DNA from: Streptomyces sp. HB132
GTDB lineage: Bacteria > Actinomycetota > Actinomycetes > Streptomycetales > Streptomycetaceae
Direction of reading: 5' to 3'
Assembly (NCBI RefSeq): GCF_016909575.1
Contig: NZ_JAFBGA010000005.1
Coordinates: forward strand, 124,001-188,000
Length of the DNA stretch: 64,000 bases
Position numbers and translations under genes: made by a program. Shown here one piece after another: positions 19,145 to 26,972 of this stretch. Position 1 is the first letter of the stretch. Each line of letters begins with the position of its first letter. The notes beneath the pieces were generated by a model. The model was not told the DNA's origin and did no database searches. It saw nothing but the letters and a program-made list of their open reading frames with translations.

Positions 19145-19184
19145 GGTGAAGGGCGCCGGTTCCGAGGAACCGACGCCCTTCACC
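19145..19184 (-). terminator. Strong terminator hairpin after the DUF5133 gene
   Basis: A 19-nt arm (19145-19163) pairs with 19166-19184 with a single mismatch, beginning 14 bp beyond the DUF5133 stop codon. This is a compact intrinsic terminator. Confidence 0.7.
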
Positions 19185-19197
19185 GGAGCGTGCCGCG

Positions 19198-19452
19198 TCA
19201 GGCGGTCAGCTGCACCTCGGCCGGACCCGGCGCGGGGCCCAGCGATCCCGCCGACGGACCACCCCGCAACTGCGCCGCTGCGGCGGCCAGGGCGTCGGGC
19301 ACGGTCCTGGTTCCGGTCGTGACGCAGAGGGTGTATGAGATGTCCTCGAGTTGACGGCTGCTCTCGCACGTGCCCAGCCGTGCATGGGTGCTTCGCAGAT
19401 TCTCGTAGCGCTTGACGAGATTCCGCAGCGTTGCGGGATTGGCCATCAGCAC
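19198..19452 (-). CDS. DUF5133 family protein
   Basis: 84 residues from GTG 19452 (VLMANPATLRNLVKRYENLR), with AGGAA six bases upstream. The family core LEDISYTLCVTTGTRTVPDA is clear. DUF5133 proteins are short, Streptomyces-enriched and of unknown function, usually starting M-L-M-A-x-P. There is no signal peptide or membrane segment. A strong hairpin follows, so the gene is probably monocistronic. Confidence 0.88.
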   Translation of the reverse strand: MLMANPATLRNLVKRYENLRSTHARLGTCESSRQLEDISYTLCVTTGTRTVPDALAAAAAQLRGGPSAGSLGPAPGPAEVQLTA

Positions 19453-19723
19453 GGCAGTTCCTCTCCACGGGGCGGCCGGGAGCCCGTGGGCCCCGCACCG
19501 ACGATGTCCGATCGCGCCGGCGTCGGCGCCCGGCGTAACGGGCGGCCGTGCGAAGCCGACAGCACGTGTCCGATCCCTTGCAGATGATGGTCGCCCCGCC
19601 CCACCCATTCCGCATCCGCAATCACCGACGGTCATCCGACCCCGCCCGCGAAGCGCCAAGAGGCCCGGTGGGAAACAATGGACGTGACGGGCGAGCGGCT
19701 CCTGCCGCCCGGTCGGGAGGTCG

Positions 19724-19981
19724 ATGATGGATTACCCGGAGACGTACGAGCTCATATTCCAGGCCGGCGGCGCCGAGGACGACGTGGTCGTCGTACACCT
19801 CACTGCACGCTCCGGCGCCGGTGGATATCCGGTCTACGAGGACGAGACCGGCATCGTGCGGGCCGAGATCAGCGAGCGGGGCGAAGTCCGGATGCAGGCG
19901 AGCGGTGGCCACCAGGTCCTGGGGGCACCCCTACTGGTACGGCCGCTGGCCCCGCGGACGCCGTCCAGCGGCACCGGCTGA
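19724..19981 (+). CDS. DUF6296-like small protein
   Basis: 85 residues from ATG 19724 (or the adjacent ATG 19727), with GGGAGG upstream. The sequence MMDYPETYELIFQAGGAEDD and TGIVRAEISERGEVRMQASG matches my memory of the Streptomyces DUF6296 family, short predicted beta-rich proteins of unknown role. It lies divergently from the DUF5133 gene across 271 bp. Family assignment is from memory and moderately sure. Confidence 0.75.
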   Translation: MMDYPETYELIFQAGGAEDDVVVVHLTARSGAGGYPVYEDETGIVRAEISERGEVRMQASGGHQVLGAPLLVRPLAPRTPSSGTG

Positions 19982-20055
19982 GGCGATCCGACCCGTAACG
20001 CATCAGCCCCGAAGTCCGTTCATGCCCACCGCACGCCCGAATGTGTTTACTTTCC

Positions 20056-20117
20056 GGACGCGTAACCGTAGTCTGCCCGTGAATCCACAGACTCGGGCAC
20101 GAAACGGATACGTAACC
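20056..20117 (+). promoter_or_regulatory. Candidate FruR operator repeats before the fructose operon
   Basis: GGANNCGTAACC occurs twice, at 20056-20067 and 20106-20117, exactly 50 bp apart, the second ending just before the fruR start codon. Between them lies an inverted pair, AGTCTG (20070-20075) and CAGACT (20088-20093). These are plausible sites for autoregulation by the DeoR-type product. Confidence 0.4.
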
Positions 20118-20119
20118 AC

Positions 20120-20881
20120 ATGTACGCACCGGAGCGGCAGCAGGAGATCCTCCGCATCGCCGGCGAGAGCGGGCGCGTCGACGTACTGTCCCTGGCCGAG
20201 CAGTTCCAGGTGACCGCGGAGACGGTACGGCGTGACCTCAAAGCCCTTGACCGTGCGGGGCTCCTCCGCAGGGTGCACGGCGGGGCGATTCCGGCCGGGC
20301 CGCTCGGTTTCGAGCCGGATCTCGCCGAGCGCGACACCGTTGCGGCCGACGAGAAGGAGCGCATCGCAGCCGCCGCGCTGAGTGAACTCCCGGCGGAGGG
20401 CAACGTCATCATCGACGCGGGGACGACGACCGTCAGGCTGTCGGCTGCCGTTCCCATCGACTCGAACCTCACCGTGGTCACCCATGCCCTGCCGGTGGCC
20501 GCACGCCTCTGCGATCATCCGGCGATCGCGTTGCATCTGGTCGGCGGCAGGGTCCGCCACCGTACCCGCGCGGCGGTCGACGCGTGGGCTCTTAGCGCCT
20601 ACGCGGAGATCAACGCCGATGTCGTCTTCCTCGCCACGAACGGTTTCTCTCCCACGGGCGGTTTGACCACCCCCGATCTGGCCGAGGCAGCGGTGAAGCG
20701 GGCGGTGATCGCGGCCGCCCGCAGAGTGGTGCTCCTCGCCGACTCGGGCAAGTTCGGCCAGGAGCACTTCGCACGCTTCGGAGATCTCTCCCACGTCGAC
20801 CTGCTGATCACCGATACGGGGCTGAGCCCCGAGGACGCCCGGGCCATCGAGAGCCTGGGCACGGAAGTGGTACGCGCATGA
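20120..20881 (+). CDS. fruR: DeoR/GlpR-family transcriptional regulator of the fructose operon
   Basis: 253 residues. The N-terminus is a canonical DeoR helix-turn-helix (MYAPERQQEILRIAGESGRV, EQFQVTAETVRRDLKALDRA, GLLRRVHGGAIP). The C-terminal sugar-phosphate-sensing domain includes IIDAGTTTVRLSAAVP and FLATNGFSPTGGLTTPD. DeoR regulators of fru operons respond to fructose-1-phosphate or fructose-1,6-bisphosphate. Its stop overlaps the fruK start (ATGA), giving translational coupling. Direct repeats upstream are candidate operators. Confidence 0.93.
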   Translation: MYAPERQQEILRIAGESGRVDVLSLAEQFQVTAETVRRDLKALDRAGLLRRVHGGAIPAGPLGFEPDLAERDTVAADEKERIAAAALSELPAEGNVIIDAGTTTVRLSAAVPIDSNLTVVTHALPVAARLCDHPAIALHLVGGRVRHRTRAAVDAWALSAYAEINADVVFLATNGFSPTGGLTTPDLAEAAVKRAVIAAARRVVLLADSGKFGQEHFARFGDLSHVDLLITDTGLSPEDARAIESLGTEVVRA

Positions 20882-21825
20882 TCCTGACCGTCACTCCCAA
20901 TCCGAGCCTGGACCGCACGTACGAACTGCCGGGACTCAGCCGGGGAGCCGTTCTGCGGGCCGCTGCCGACCGGGTCGATCCCGGCGGCAAGGGAGTCAAC
21001 GTCTCCCGCGCGGTCGCCGCCGCCGGGCACCGCACCGTGGCCGTCGCTCCGCTGGGCGGCCCGGAGGGCGCGTTGCTGGCGCAGCTGCTCGGGGAACACG
21101 GCATCGAGGCCGTCGGGGTACCCATCGCCGGCAGCACGCGCGTCAACATCACCCTCGTCGAACCCGACGGCACGCTCACCAAGGTCAACGCCGCAGGGCC
21201 GGAGATCACCGCTGCCGAGGCCGAACGTCTGCTGGACACCGTCCGGGCACGGTCGGCCGGAGCGGACTGGATCGCCTGCTGCGGAAGCCTGCCGCGTGGA
21301 CTGCCGCCGCAGTGGTACGCCGAACTCGTCGCCGGCAGTCACCGAGCGGGCGTCCGGATCGCTCTCGACACCTCCGGCGCCGCGCTCGTCGCCGCGTTGC
21401 GTGAGCGCCCCGACGTGATCAAGCCGAACACACAGGAGCTCGCCGAGGCCGTGGGCCGTCCGCTCGCGACGGTCGGTGACGCGCTCGAGGCGGCACGGGA
21501 GCTGTGCGGGCTCGGGGCACGCTCGGTGCTCGCCAGCCTGGGTGCCGTCGGACAACTGCTGGTGGAGGAGTCCGGAGCCTGTTTCGCAGGTGCGCGGGTC
21601 GACGTGGTCCGGAGCGATGTCGGCGCGGGTGACGCCTCGCTCGCGGGATTCCTCTCCGCAGGGGGCGCGGGCCGCGCTGCGTTGTCCGCCGCGGTGGCGC
21701 ACGGCGCCGCCGCCGTACAGCTGCCGGGAAGCGCCATGCCGACGCCCGCCGACCTCGATCCGGCATCGGTGATCAGCACCGACACCATCCCCGTGGACCT
21801 GCCCCTCGCGGAGCAGGCCTCATGA
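20878..21825 (+). CDS. fruK: 1-phosphofructokinase
   Basis: 315 residues of the PfkB/ribokinase family. N-terminal MILTVTPNPSLDRTYELPGL and DPGGKGVNVSRAVAAAGHRT match 1-phosphofructokinases. The C-terminal signature is DVGAGDASLAGFL, with the catalytic Asp of GAGD. It phosphorylates fructose-1-phosphate, made by the fructose PTS, to fructose-1,6-bisphosphate. It overlaps fruR by four bases and is followed by fruA after 82 bp. Confidence 0.95.
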   Translation: MILTVTPNPSLDRTYELPGLSRGAVLRAAADRVDPGGKGVNVSRAVAAAGHRTVAVAPLGGPEGALLAQLLGEHGIEAVGVPIAGSTRVNITLVEPDGTLTKVNAAGPEITAAEAERLLDTVRARSAGADWIACCGSLPRGLPPQWYAELVAGSHRAGVRIALDTSGAALVAALRERPDVIKPNTQELAEAVGRPLATVGDALEAARELCGLGARSVLASLGAVGQLLVEESGACFAGARVDVVRSDVGAGDASLAGFLSAGGAGRAALSAAVAHGAAAVQLPGSAMPTPADLDPASVISTDTIPVDLPLAEQAS

Positions 21826-21907
21826 CCGCCCCCGCCCTGTTCAACCGTACGAGGCCCCGTCCCCCCGCGCCGTCCACCAGGACGGTCCACGAGCAAGGAG
21901 CACCGCG

Positions 21908-23884
21908 ATGAGTGAGCTGATCACCGCGGAACTGGTCGATCTCGACCTGTCCGCCGAGACGAAGAGCGCGGCCGCCCGTTCACTGGCCCAACTGATGGTC
22001 GCGGCCGGCCGCGTCACCGACCTCGACGGCTTTATCGCCGATGTCGCGGCCCGTGAGGCCCAGATGCCGACCGGGCTGGACGGCGGCATCGGTATTCCGC
22101 ACTGCCGGAGCGAGCATGTCGCCGCGCCGACGCTGGCCTTCGGCCGCAGCCCGAGGGGGATCGACTTCGGCGCCGCCGACGGCCCCGCGGATCTCGTCTT
22201 CCTGATAGCCGCGCCCGCGGGCGCGGACGACGACCACTTGACCATTCTCTCGAGCCTGGCACGACGGCTCATGGACCCCGGCTTCACCGGTGCGCTGCGG
22301 ACCGAAGGCGATCCCGCAGTCGCCGCGGCCATGATCCGCGGGGAGGAGATCCCCGAATCGGTGCCGGAGCCGGAGGAGCCCACCGCGGGGGCGGGGGCGG
22401 TTGAGCCTTTCCGTGTCGTCGCCGTCACCTCCTGTCCTACCGGCATCGCGCACACCTACATGGCCGCGGAGTCGCTGGAGGCCGCGGCACGCGCACAGGG
22501 TGTCGAGCTGCACGTCGAGACGCAGGGCTCGGCCGGCTTCGAACGGCTGGATCCGGCGGTGATCGCGGCGGCGGACGCGGTCATCTGGGCGCACGACGTC
22601 GACGTGCGTGAGAAGGCACGGTTCGGCGGCAAGCCGGTGGTCGACACCGGCGTGAAGGCCGGCATCAACCGGCCGGCCGAGCTCATCGCCGAGGCCCGGC
22701 GCAAGGCCGAGCGGGGAGAGACCAGCAGCTTTTCCGACGAGCACGACGGACCGGGTGCCGGTGCGGGCGGTTCAGCGGTGGCGTCCGGACACTTCGGTGT
22801 CCGGCTGCGGACGTATCTGATGTCCGGCGTCAGCTACATGGTGCCGTTCGTCGCGGCCGGCGGCCTGCTCATCGCCCTCTCGTTCGCCATCGGGGGCTAC
22901 GAGATCGCGAGCGCGAAGTCGGTTGCCGACCACTTCGTCTGGGGCGAGGCGGCCAGTTGGGCCGCTCTGCTCAACCAGATCGGGACCGCCGCCTTCGGCT
23001 TCCTGGTCCCGGTGCTGGCGGGGTACATCGCCTACGGGATGGCAGACCGTCCGGCGCTCGTCCCCGGTTTCGTCGGCGGCGCCATCGCGCTCACCGTCGA
23101 TGCCGGCTTCCTCGGCGGCCTGGTCGCGGGTCTGCTCGCCGGCGCGGCGGTGATGGCGATCCAGCGGGTGAAGGTGCATCCCACACTGCGCGGCATCATG
23201 CCGGTGCTGGTGATCCCCCTGCTCGCGTCGATCGCGGTGGGCTTCCTGATGTTCATCGTGGTCGGCAAGCCGATCGCGTCCCTCCAGAACGCCCTCACCG
23301 ACTGGCTGAACGGGCTCTCGGGCTCCAACGCGGTCATCCTCGGCATCGTCCTCGGCCTGATGATGTGCTTCGACATGGGCGGCCCGCTGAACAAGGTGGC
23401 CTACGCCTTCGCCGTCGGCGGTCTGGCCGATCCGACGCCGGGCAGCCTCAAGGTCATGGCCGCCGTGATGGCTGCCGGTATGGTCCCGCCGCTGGCGATG
23501 GCCCTCGCCACGACTCTGCGCCGCAGCCTGTTCACCCGGACCGAGCGGGAGAACGGACGGGCGGCGTGGGTGCTGGGCGCCTCGTTCATCACCGAGGGCG
23601 CGATTCCCTTCGCAGCGGCGGATCCCCTTCGGGTGATCCCCTCCGTGATGGCCGGAGGGGCCGTCACCGGCGCACTGTCCATGGCGTTCGGCTGTACGCT
23701 CCGCGCCCCGCACGGCGGCGTGTTCGTCGTCCCGCTCATCGGTGAGCCGTTGCTCTACCTGCTCGCGATCGCCGTCGGCACCGCGGTGTCCACCGCCCTC
23801 GTCGTCGCGCTCAAGGGCATGCGGCGCACCCCGGACTCCGATGCCCCCGCCGACGACGGATCCCGCGTGGCCGTGGCCGCCTGA
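21908..23884 (+). CDS. fruA: Fructose-specific PTS permease, IIABC
   Basis: 658 residues in the order IIA-IIB-IIC. IIA (1-150) has the phosphorylated histidine in GGIGIPHCRSEH (His65). IIB (about 168-275) has VVAVTSCPTGIAHTYMAAES, phosphorylated Cys176. A short acidic linker precedes IIC (about 295-640), with many membrane helices and the substrate-region signature FDMGGPLNKVAYAFAVGG. Fructose is imported and released as fructose-1-phosphate, the FruK substrate. The single-chain ABC layout matches actinobacterial FruA. Confidence 0.96.
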   Translation: MSELITAELVDLDLSAETKSAAARSLAQLMVAAGRVTDLDGFIADVAAREAQMPTGLDGGIGIPHCRSEHVAAPTLAFGRSPRGIDFGAADGPADLVFLIAAPAGADDDHLTILSSLARRLMDPGFTGALRTEGDPAVAAAMIRGEEIPESVPEPEEPTAGAGAVEPFRVVAVTSCPTGIAHTYMAAESLEAAARAQGVELHVETQGSAGFERLDPAVIAAADAVIWAHDVDVREKARFGGKPVVDTGVKAGINRPAELIAEARRKAERGETSSFSDEHDGPGAGAGGSAVASGHFGVRLRTYLMSGVSYMVPFVAAGGLLIALSFAIGGYEIASAKSVADHFVWGEAASWAALLNQIGTAAFGFLVPVLAGYIAYGMADRPALVPGFVGGAIALTVDAGFLGGLVAGLLAGAAVMAIQRVKVHPTLRGIMPVLVIPLLASIAVGFLMFIVVGKPIASLQNALTDWLNGLSGSNAVILGIVLGLMMCFDMGGPLNKVAYAFAVGGLADPTPGSLKVMAAVMAAGMVPPLAMALATTLRRSLFTRTERENGRAAWVLGASFITEGAIPFAAADPLRVIPSVMAGGAVTGALSMAFGCTLRAPHGGVFVVPLIGEPLLYLLAIAVGTAVSTALVVALKGMRRTPDSDAPADDGSRVAVAA

Positions 23885-23933
23885 GCCGGTCCCGTCCCGA
23901 ACCGCAGATCCCCCTATGACACAGGAGTGCCCC

Positions 23934-24206
23934 GTGTATCAACGCACCGTTTCCGTCGGCTCCCGCAGCGGGCTGCACGCCCGTCCCGCCTCGCTCTTCG
24001 TCCAGGCCGCCATGCGCCAGCCGGTCGCCGTCACCGTAGGTCGCGAGGGCAGCGCCCCGGTCGACGCACGGAGCATGCTGTCGGTACTCGCCCTGGCGGC
24101 TCAGCACGGCGACCTGCTGGTGCTGTCGGCCGTGGGCGACGAGGCGCCGGTCGCGGTCGAGGAGCTCGCGGGGCTGCTGTCCGAGGACCTCGACGGGAGG
24201 GATTGA
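23934..24206 (+). CDS. ptsH: HPr phosphocarrier protein
   Basis: 90 residues from GTG 23934 with GGAG seven bases upstream; an upstream ATG at 23916 would add six residues. The active-site histidine is His15 in SGLHARPAS, and the regulatory-serine region is ARSMLSVLALAAQHGD (Ser47). HPr receives phosphate from PTS enzyme I and passes it to FruA IIA. Its position 49 bp after fruA makes it the general phosphocarrier placed within the sugar-specific operon. The C-terminus is acidic (LLSEDLDGRD). Confidence 0.94.
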   Translation: MYQRTVSVGSRSGLHARPASLFVQAAMRQPVAVTVGREGSAPVDARSMLSVLALAAQHGDLLVLSAVGDEAPVAVEELAGLLSEDLDGRD

Positions 24207-24208
24207 GT

Positions 24209-24643
24209 GTGACCGAGTCTTGGGATCCGGCGGGTGAGGGCGTCCTTCGGCTGCCGTCGGGGCGGCTGGTCCGTGGCCGCGGTCTGAGGCGTCCGCTCCC
24301 CGCTGGGCCGGAGCCGACCTTCGCGCTTCACCTGCTGGGCGGCCCGCCGCCCGCGGTGGCCTGGGAGTCGCGGTGGCTGCGCTGGCCCGACTTCCGCCTG
24401 CCGGCCGACAGGGAGGCTGCTCGCTCCGTGCTCGAGGAGGCTTGGAGCCTGACACGGGACGAGCGGGTCGAAGTGGCGTGCGAAGGGGGCCGGGGCCGCA
24501 CCGGTACGGCACTGGCCTGCCTGGCCGTGCTGGACGGGGTCCCGGCGGAGCAAGCGGTCGCATACGTCCGCCGGAACTACCACCCCAGGGCCGTGGAGAC
24601 ACCCTGGCAGCGACGGTATGTCAAGCGCTTCGCGGCAGACTGA
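24209..24643 (+). CDS. Small protein-tyrosine/dual-specificity phosphatase-like protein
   Basis: 144 residues from GTG 24209, two bases after the ptsH stop, so almost certainly co-transcribed. The PTP loop is ACEGGRGRTGTALACL: Cys91, five residues, then Arg97. A WPD general-acid loop is present at residues 59-61 (RWLRWPDFRLP), spaced as in PTPs. Together these make an active phosphatase likely. The usual histidine before the cysteine is alanine here. Substrate is unknown; position suggests a link to fructose uptake or HPr, which is inference. Confidence 0.82.
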   Translation: MTESWDPAGEGVLRLPSGRLVRGRGLRRPLPAGPEPTFALHLLGGPPPAVAWESRWLRWPDFRLPADREAARSVLEEAWSLTRDERVEVACEGGRGRTGTALACLAVLDGVPAEQAVAYVRRNYHPRAVETPWQRRYVKRFAAD

Positions 24644-24668
24644 ACGACTGCCGCACCGCCCGGGCGGT

Positions 24669-24956
24669 TCACGCCATGGTGTGCGGAGCCGGAACCGTGG
24701 CTCCGCCGCCGGCGCGTACCGCCTCGACGACGCTCTGATGCAAGGATCTGCTCTCTTCCTCTGAGGGGCACGGCACCGGACTGCCGGCCAGTGTGAACCA
24801 GTCCGAGGCACCGCTGTACTGAACGGCTACCTCGGCCTGCTTCTCGGTCCAAGTCGTGTGCACGGTCAGATCACCGCCCACGACACCTACCTCTTCGGTG
24901 CGCACTCCGCCGGTTCCCGCGAAGACACCGAGGGTGGTCCACGATGCCCAGTTCAT
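24669..24956 (-). CDS. Small conserved hypothetical protein
   Basis: 95 residues from ATG 24956 (MNWASWTTLGVFAGTGGVRT), with GAAAGG nine bases upstream. The middle segment DLTVHTTWTEKQAEVAVQYS, then GASDWFTL, suggests a small beta-sandwich. A weak hydrophobic start is not a clear signal peptide. It resembles short conserved Streptomyces proteins I have seen without a function. It converges on the phosphatase gene with a 25-bp gap. Confidence 0.65.
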   Translation of the reverse strand: MNWASWTTLGVFAGTGGVRTEEVGVVGGDLTVHTTWTEKQAEVAVQYSGASDWFTLAGSPVPCPSEEESRSLHQSVVEAVRAGGGATVPAPHTMA

Positions 24957-25080
24957 GACGCGTCGCCTTTCGGGACGGTGACAAGCCTGTCAAGCGGTCT
25001 TGTTTCTGAGTATGGCACCGGGAACCATCACCCGCACGGGTGTGCCCGCGAGTATCCGTGCGGTGACGCCGGGCATCGGG

Positions 25081-25512
25081 TCAGGGGTGCATCGCTGCAC
25101 CCTTGAGGATCTTGTCCACCGCGTTCCGCGGCCCGTACACGGCCAGGCCCACCAGGTCCATCCCGTCCCTCCGCACCGCCCGGACCGCTGCCCGGTTGGC
25201 CTTGTCATGTCCGGTGGCGAAGAGGTCGGAGGTGAAGACGGCCATCGTCGCGCCCCTGCCGACCGCCCTGCCGTGCGCGGTCGTCAGAAGCTCCTTGGAC
25301 CCGTTGAACACGAGGACCGGCTGCCGGAACATGGGGAGGTACGGGGTGTCGTCGGCGTCGGCGTACGGCTCGCCGACCACCTCGGGCACCCGCGTTCCGA
25401 GACCGCTCACGAGGAAGGCGGTGACGTTGAGGCGCTGCCAGGTCTCGAGGTCGTCGCGGAGCAGCACGGCGATCTTGGTGTCGAAGCGTACGGGTGCGTT
25501 GTCGTCGGTCAT
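25081..25512 (-). CDS. DUF2000 domain protein
   Basis: 143 residues from ATG 25512. The N-terminus DTKIAVLLRDDLETWQRLNV followed by TAFLVSG fits the DUF2000 family, compact alpha/beta proteins of unknown function. The segment DLFATGHDKANRAAVRAVRR and the end AVYGPRNAVDKILKGAAMHP fit as well. It is divergent from an AraC-type regulator across 89 bp. That arrangement suggests the regulator controls it. Confidence 0.85.
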   Translation of the reverse strand: MTDDNAPVRFDTKIAVLLRDDLETWQRLNVTAFLVSGLGTRVPEVVGEPYADADDTPYLPMFRQPVLVFNGSKELLTTAHGRAVGRGATMAVFTSDLFATGHDKANRAAVRAVRRDGMDLVGLAVYGPRNAVDKILKGAAMHP

Positions 25513-25545
25513 GTCCCGGAGTCTGCCGAGCCCGCCCGCCTGCGG

Positions 25546-25593
25546 TCTTGTACGAAGTTTGCACGCTCCGGAGGCCGGCAACGCTCTTGTACG
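25546..25593. promoter_or_regulatory. Direct repeat, probable AraC-regulator operator
   Basis: TCTTGTACG occurs at 25546-25554 and again at 25585-25593, in direct orientation 39 bp apart, between the divergent DUF2000 and AraC genes. Directly repeated half-sites between divergent genes are typical of AraC-family binding. Confidence 0.5.
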
Positions 25594-25601
25594 CTTCGTC
25601 C

Positions 25602-26414
25602 ATGGGTGCACGTCCGGACATCACCGCGTGGCGTCCGCGCGTCGAGGGGATCGACGAGGTCTTCCACGCGCGCTTCGCCGACCACGCGTACCCCATGCAC
25701 ACGCATGACGCCTGGACGCTGCTCATCGTCGACGAGGGAATGGTCCGCTACGACCTGGACCGTCACGAGCACGGCGCGCCCAGTTCGGTGGTGACGCTGC
25801 TGCCGCCGCACATCCCGCACAACGGTGACGCGGCGACCCCGGGAGGGTTCCGCAAGCGCGTCCTGTATCTGAACACCGCACAGATCGACGCGGATCTCGT
25901 CGGGCGCGCGGTCGACCGGCCCGTTCTGCGGGATCCTGGGCTGCGCCACCGTGTCGACCAGCTCCACCGGACGCTCGCGCTCCCCGGGGACGAACTGGAG
26001 GCGCAGAGCCGTCTCGCTCTCGTCTCCGAGCGTCTCGCCGGGCACCTGCGCGGCGAGCCCGTCGCCCCGCAGGTACATGACCGCAGGGTCGCGTACGCCC
26101 TCCGGGATCTGCTCGACGAGCGCTTCGTGGAAGGGCTGCCGCTCCGCGATGCGGCGGAGCGGCTGCACACCCATCACACCCATCTGGTACGGGCCTTCAG
26201 CCGGGAGTTCGGCATGGCCCCGCACCAGTACCTGACAGGGCGACGCGTCGATCTGGCCAGGCGCCTGCTGCTCGGCGGGATGCGCTCGCCGGAGGTCGCC
26301 GCCTCGGCCGGGTTCTACGACCAGTCCCACTTCTCCCGGCACTTCAAGCGTGTGGTGGGCACGAGTCCGGGCCATTACGCGCGTACCGGGGTCGCGACGT
26401 CCCGGACCCTCTAG
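25602..26414 (+). CDS. AraC-family transcriptional regulator
   Basis: 270 residues from ATG 25602. Residues 1-160 are a cupin-type effector domain (HAYPMHTHDAWTLLIVDEGM, LLPPHIPHNGDAATPGGFRK). Residues 165-265 are the twin helix-turn-helix DNA-binding domain (LRDAAERLHTHHTHLVRAFS, PHQYLTGRRVDLARRLLLGG, FYDQSHFSRHFKRVVGTSPG). The ligand is unknown. It faces away from the DUF2000 gene with a repeated 9-bp motif between them. Its stop overlaps the convergent DinB gene by four bases. Confidence 0.93.
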   Translation: MGARPDITAWRPRVEGIDEVFHARFADHAYPMHTHDAWTLLIVDEGMVRYDLDRHEHGAPSSVVTLLPPHIPHNGDAATPGGFRKRVLYLNTAQIDADLVGRAVDRPVLRDPGLRHRVDQLHRTLALPGDELEAQSRLALVSERLAGHLRGEPVAPQVHDRRVAYALRDLLDERFVEGLPLRDAAERLHTHHTHLVRAFSREFGMAPHQYLTGRRVDLARRLLLGGMRSPEVAASAGFYDQSHFSRHFKRVVGTSPGHYARTGVATSRTL

Positions 26415-26920
26415 CGGCGCTCCAGCGCGCCGCGGACGAACGCCGCCTGGCCGGCGTGCTGCAGGTCGTCGGCGATGACACTGACCAGCCGCACGCCGAG
26501 GGTCACCGGCGGGGACCAGGCGTCGTCCACGACGCGGTCGAGGGCCCTGGCTTCGAGCCCCCGGACGAAGGCGAGGGTGTGCTCGTGCACGGCGTCGAAG
26601 TAGCCCAGGAGCAGGTCGGCCGACGCCACCTGCACGGACCCCACCTGGGCACTGCTGTGGCCGTAGCCGGTCGAGCCCTTCTCGAGGGGGAGCTCGAAGC
26701 GGGATGCCCAGTCCTCGGCGAACCAGAGCTGCTCCGTACCCGCCGCGTCGGCGATGTGGTCGTCCTGGACACGCGTGAGGTGCCACACGAGCCAGGCGAC
26801 GGAGTTCGCGTCGTCGTCCAGCCTGGCGTTGAGGTCCTCGGACGGAAGCCCGTCGACCGCGGCGTGCACCGCTTCGTGGATGCGTTCGAACGCATCGGCG
26901 AGAATGCCTGCGCTGTTCAT
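26411..26920 (-). CDS. DinB-family (DUF664-like) protein
   Basis: 169 residues from ATG 26920. The four-helix DinB fold is visible with its metal-binding histidines: SVAWLVWHLTRVQDDHIADA in the middle and VIADDLQHAGQAAFVRGALE at the end. Actinobacterial DinB/DUF664 proteins are thought to be mycothiol- or bacillithiol-dependent transferases. It is 52 bp downstream of the alpha/beta hydrolase on the same strand, probably one operon. Its 3' end overlaps the AraC gene tail-to-tail by four bases. Confidence 0.85.
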   Translation of the reverse strand: MNSAGILADAFERIHEAVHAAVDGLPSEDLNARLDDDANSVAWLVWHLTRVQDDHIADAAGTEQLWFAEDWASRFELPLEKGSTGYGHSSAQVGSVQVASADLLLGYFDAVHEHTLAFVRGLEARALDRVVDDAWSPPVTLGVRLVSVIADDLQHAGQAAFVRGALERR

Positions 26921-26972
26921 AGGACCACCATCGCCGGTCCGTGGACGGGGCCCCGACTGCGACACGCGCCCG

